Assembly: GCF_014384745.1 (NCBI RefSeq)
Contig: NZ_JACRSO010000001.1
Span: forward strand, 806,001 to 870,000
DNA length: 64,000 nt
Reading direction: 5' to 3'
DNA from: Luoshenia tenuis
Lineage (GTDB): Bacteria; Bacillota; Clostridia; Christensenellales; GCA-900066905
Position numbers and translations under genes: made by a program. Position 1 is the stretch's first letter. Each line of letters starts with the position of its first letter. Below, one piece after another: positions 62,052-64,000 of the stretch. The notes below the pieces were generated by a model. It worked only from the letters and a program-made list of their open reading frames with translations, was not told the origin of the DNA and searched no databases.

Positions 62052-62924
62052 CTACAGCGCCTCCTTTGCAATCCCCAAAAGGTACTGGCCGTATTCCGTC
62101 TTGCAAAGCGGCTGGGCCAGGCGCTGCAGCTGCTCCCGGTCGATAAAGCCGCGGCGGTAGGCGATCTCCTCAATGCAAGAAACATATTGCCCCTGCCGGG
62201 TCTGGATGACCTCCACAAAATTTGCAGCCTGCAACAGCCCCCGGTGGGTGCCGGTATCCAGCCAGGCCATCCCCCTGGAGAATAACTCCACATTCAACTG
62301 CCCTCGGCGCAGATATTCGTTGTTGACAGAGGTGATCTCCAGCTCTCCCCGCGGAGAGGGTTTGATGGACTTGGCGATGTCCACGATCTGCTCATCGTAA
62401 AAATACAGGCCGGGCACGGCATAATTGCTCTTGGGTTTCTCCGGTTTTTCCTCTAGCGATACCACGTGGAAGTCCTTATCAAACTCCACCACGCCGAAAT
62501 CCCGCGGATCGCTGACATGGTAGCCGAAAATCGTGGCCCCCTGCTGGCGCTCGGCCGCGTTTTTCAGCGCGCCGCTAAAGCCGTGTCCGTAAAAAATGTT
62601 ATCGCCCAGCACCAGCGCCACCCGCTCGCCGGCGATAAACTGCTCGCCGACTAAAAACGCGTCGGCAAGGCCGCGGGGCGCCGTTTGCACCGCATAGGAA
62701 AACGCCAGGCCCCACTGATGCCCGTCTCCCAGCAGCTCCTGAAAAGTGGCGATATCCCGGGGCGTAGAGATCACCAGGATCTCACGAATCCCCGCCAGCA
62801 TCAATGCCGAGAGGGGGTAATAGATCATCGGCTTATCATAGATCGGCAGAATCTGCTTGGACACCGCCTGGGTGATCGGGTACAGGCGCGTGCCCGCGCC
62901 ACCTGCCAAGATAATCCCTTTCAT
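62052..62924 (-). CDS. rfbA: Glucose-1-phosphate thymidylyltransferase
   Basis: 290 residues: nucleotidyltransferase opening MKGIILAGGAGTRLYPIT, SKQILPIYDKPMIYYPLS, LVLGDNIFYGHGF, GVVEFDKDFHVVSLEEKP, AWLDTGTHRGLLQAANFV. It makes dTDP-glucose. First gene of the dTDP-sugar operon; rfbD, which would finish dTDP-rhamnose, is absent here. Confidence 0.96.
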   Translation of the reverse strand: MKGIILAGGAGTRLYPITQAVSKQILPIYDKPMIYYPLSALMLAGIREILVISTPRDIATFQELLGDGHQWGLAFSYAVQTAPRGLADAFLVGEQFIAGERVALVLGDNIFYGHGFSGALKNAAERQQGATIFGYHVSDPRDFGVVEFDKDFHVVSLEEKPEKPKSNYAVPGLYFYDEQIVDIAKSIKPSPRGELEITSVNNEYLRRGQLNVELFSRGMAWLDTGTHRGLLQAANFVEVIQTRQGQYVSCIEEIAYRRGFIDREQLQRLAQPLCKTEYGQYLLGIAKEAL

Positions 62925-62998
62925 TACACAAGTCCTCTTTTGCTATTTATCCGGTTCTCCGGCGTATTTAAAGGTTCTTTTCAAACGTCGCGCCTTAT

Positions 62999-63027
62999 AT
63001 TATAACCTGATTTACCGAAAGTTTCAA
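62999..63027 (-). promoter_or_regulatory. Promoter of the rfbACB operon
   Basis: Minus strand TTGAAA (63022-63027), 17-base spacer, TATAAT (62999-63004), about 75 bases before rfbA. Confidence 0.75.
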
Positions 63028-63052
63028 ATTTACGGCATGTTAAGGTAAAAGC

Positions 63053-63105
63053 GGCGGCCCATTCCATCCACAGTTCTGATCACCATAGAGATGGAATGAG
63101 CCGCC
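63053..63105 (-). terminator. Intrinsic terminator of the TIM-barrel-like gene
   Basis: GGCGGC-CATTCCATC pairs with GATGGAATG-GCCGCC around a 21-base loop; CTTTT follows on the minus strand. Confidence 0.7.
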
Positions 63106-63115
63106 GTCAAGTGCG

Positions 63116-63925
63116 CTACTGTCCCAGCTTATCTAATATCTCCAGCGAAAGGTCGATGCACTCCTGCGCCTCTTGGGGGGACATACAACCCACCGTGACC
63201 ATATCGCAGGGGCGCAGCGTGCTCCAAACAAAATGCAACGCCTGGAAGGGCCGCAGCTGTCCCGCCGCCATGGGCTTGATGGTCATCACCGGCTTTTTTG
63301 CCGCCAGTATGCCGGCATGCACGGTATCCACTTCCACCTGCATCAAAAAGCCCATGGAATTATAGATTTGGATATAGCTCTCCACATCCAGTCCCGATTC
63401 ATCCGCAAACTGGATCGTCTCGGGCATGTGGGTTGAAAGCGCGGGGATCAGCCCCCGCTCCCGGCACATGCGCATTACCGGCGCCATCTGCCGAATCTCC
63501 CGGGTGCATTTATCCGCCATGGCATCGGTCACCACCTGGTGCGGCTGGCAGATCTTTACCCCCAGCGCAGCCTGTTCATCCAATATCCGTTCTACCTCGC
63601 CTAGATCAAAGCCTTTTGCCGGAGTCTCGGGCGTGATGGTAAAGTGCAGCGAGGAGATCATATTGCACCCTACGCCGGTAGCATCCTGGGCCATATGCAC
63701 CGCGTCCCGCACCACCTCATCGGTCATGTTCGCCATAAAAGTGTCTACCCCCGCGCGGAAAAAGACCTCCAAAATCTTCGCCATGGCCTCGCGGTTGTGG
63801 ATATGCTCTTTAATATAGTCGTCCTGCGCTTTTGACGTGTGGCTGTACCCACAAAACCAGTTGGATCCGATAATCATCCTGGATACCGACAACCCGCCGA
63901 TCTGCGTTCTTGGAAACTTACGCAT
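63116..63925 (-). CDS. Uncharacterised TIM-barrel-like protein related to aldo/keto reductases
   Basis: 269 residues from the ATG at 63923-63925, five bases after GGAGGGGG. The opening FPRTQIGGLSVSRMIIGSNW resembles an aldo/keto reductase first strand. The usual Asp-Tyr-Lys-His tetrad is not apparent; instead GYSHTSKAQDDYIKEHIHNR, ALSTHMPETIQFADES, VEVDTVHAGILAAKKPVMTIKPMAAGQL and TVGCMSPQEAQECIDL are prominent. It may be a sugar-related lyase or isomerase. The function is unknown. Confidence 0.6.
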   Translation of the reverse strand: MRKFPRTQIGGLSVSRMIIGSNWFCGYSHTSKAQDDYIKEHIHNREAMAKILEVFFRAGVDTFMANMTDEVVRDAVHMAQDATGVGCNMISSLHFTITPETPAKGFDLGEVERILDEQAALGVKICQPHQVVTDAMADKCTREIRQMAPVMRMCRERGLIPALSTHMPETIQFADESGLDVESYIQIYNSMGFLMQVEVDTVHAGILAAKKPVMTIKPMAAGQLRPFQALHFVWSTLRPCDMVTVGCMSPQEAQECIDLSLEILDKLGQ

Positions 63926-64000
63926 CTTTTCCCCCTCCTTCAAGGTCCCGTCCTTCACATTTTCTATCTATAATATGCCGCGCCCCGCGCTTTAAGTTCA

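Overview
The window is a G+C-rich stretch of a bacterial chromosome. It most likely comes from an anaerobic, spore-forming-lineage Clostridia: it has a BofA-family protein, type III glutamine synthetase, an Amt-PII fusion, FloA/NfeD, a membrane pyrophosphatase, a tRNA with encoded CCA and Gram-positive style ribosome binding sites. No species can be named from sequence alone. A few A+T-richer patches (about 1-1660, 19550-20740, 39275-41450) look like later arrivals.

Left edge (1-2050): a degraded RHS/YD-repeat gene keeps its C-terminal core and a toxin-like tail. The start of a likely immunity gene follows it and runs off the edge. A tRNA-Thr(GGT) lies beside it.

2250-7000: an AEC-family transporter, a P-loop kinase, an aconitase-superfamily hydratase and a GNAT-like acyltransferase.

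7100-16600: the nitrogen-assimilation block. A five-gene archaeal-type glutamate synthase operon (amidotransferase, FMN synthase with ferredoxin domain, 4Fe-4S protein, FAD oxidoreductase, GXGXG subunit) is divergent from glnN and an Amt-GlnK fusion. Each of the three leaders (glt, glnN, amt) has a short hairpin with hexaloop AAAGGA, AAAGAC or AAAGGC. The 3' strand of each hairpin is also the 5' arm of an intrinsic terminator. This is the layout expected of ANTAR-type antitermination, and it is the most interesting signal in the window. No ANTAR protein is encoded here.

16700-34700: a nitroreductase, small metabolic enzymes, a MerR regulator next to an MFS exporter with a 19-bp-spacer promoter, two overlapping uracil-DNA glycosylases (one lacking most iron-sulfur cysteines), BofA, a pyrophosphatase/phosphate-transporter/DUF47 operon, a MocR regulator, and galE with an N-acetylhexosamine-kinase-like gene beside a PocR/AraC regulator.

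34700-45400: recR-ebfC-dnaX, a MATE pump, an LTA-synthase-like enzyme, murG, an unlisted 56-residue cysteine-containing ORF with its own promoter, a CNNM/CorC protein and a GNAT enzyme.

45400-54700: an apparent operon of histidine kinase, NfeD, FloA, an anchored protein and a LytTR response regulator. An HTH-ABC exporter operon follows, divergent from a MarR-MATE pair, with palindromic operators at both promoters.

54700-64000: a LarA-family racemase with a divergent triose-phosphate-isomerase-like protein, three aldo/keto reductases in tandem, dTDP-sugar genes rfbA-rfbC-rfbB without rfbD, and an uncharacterised TIM-barrel-like protein.
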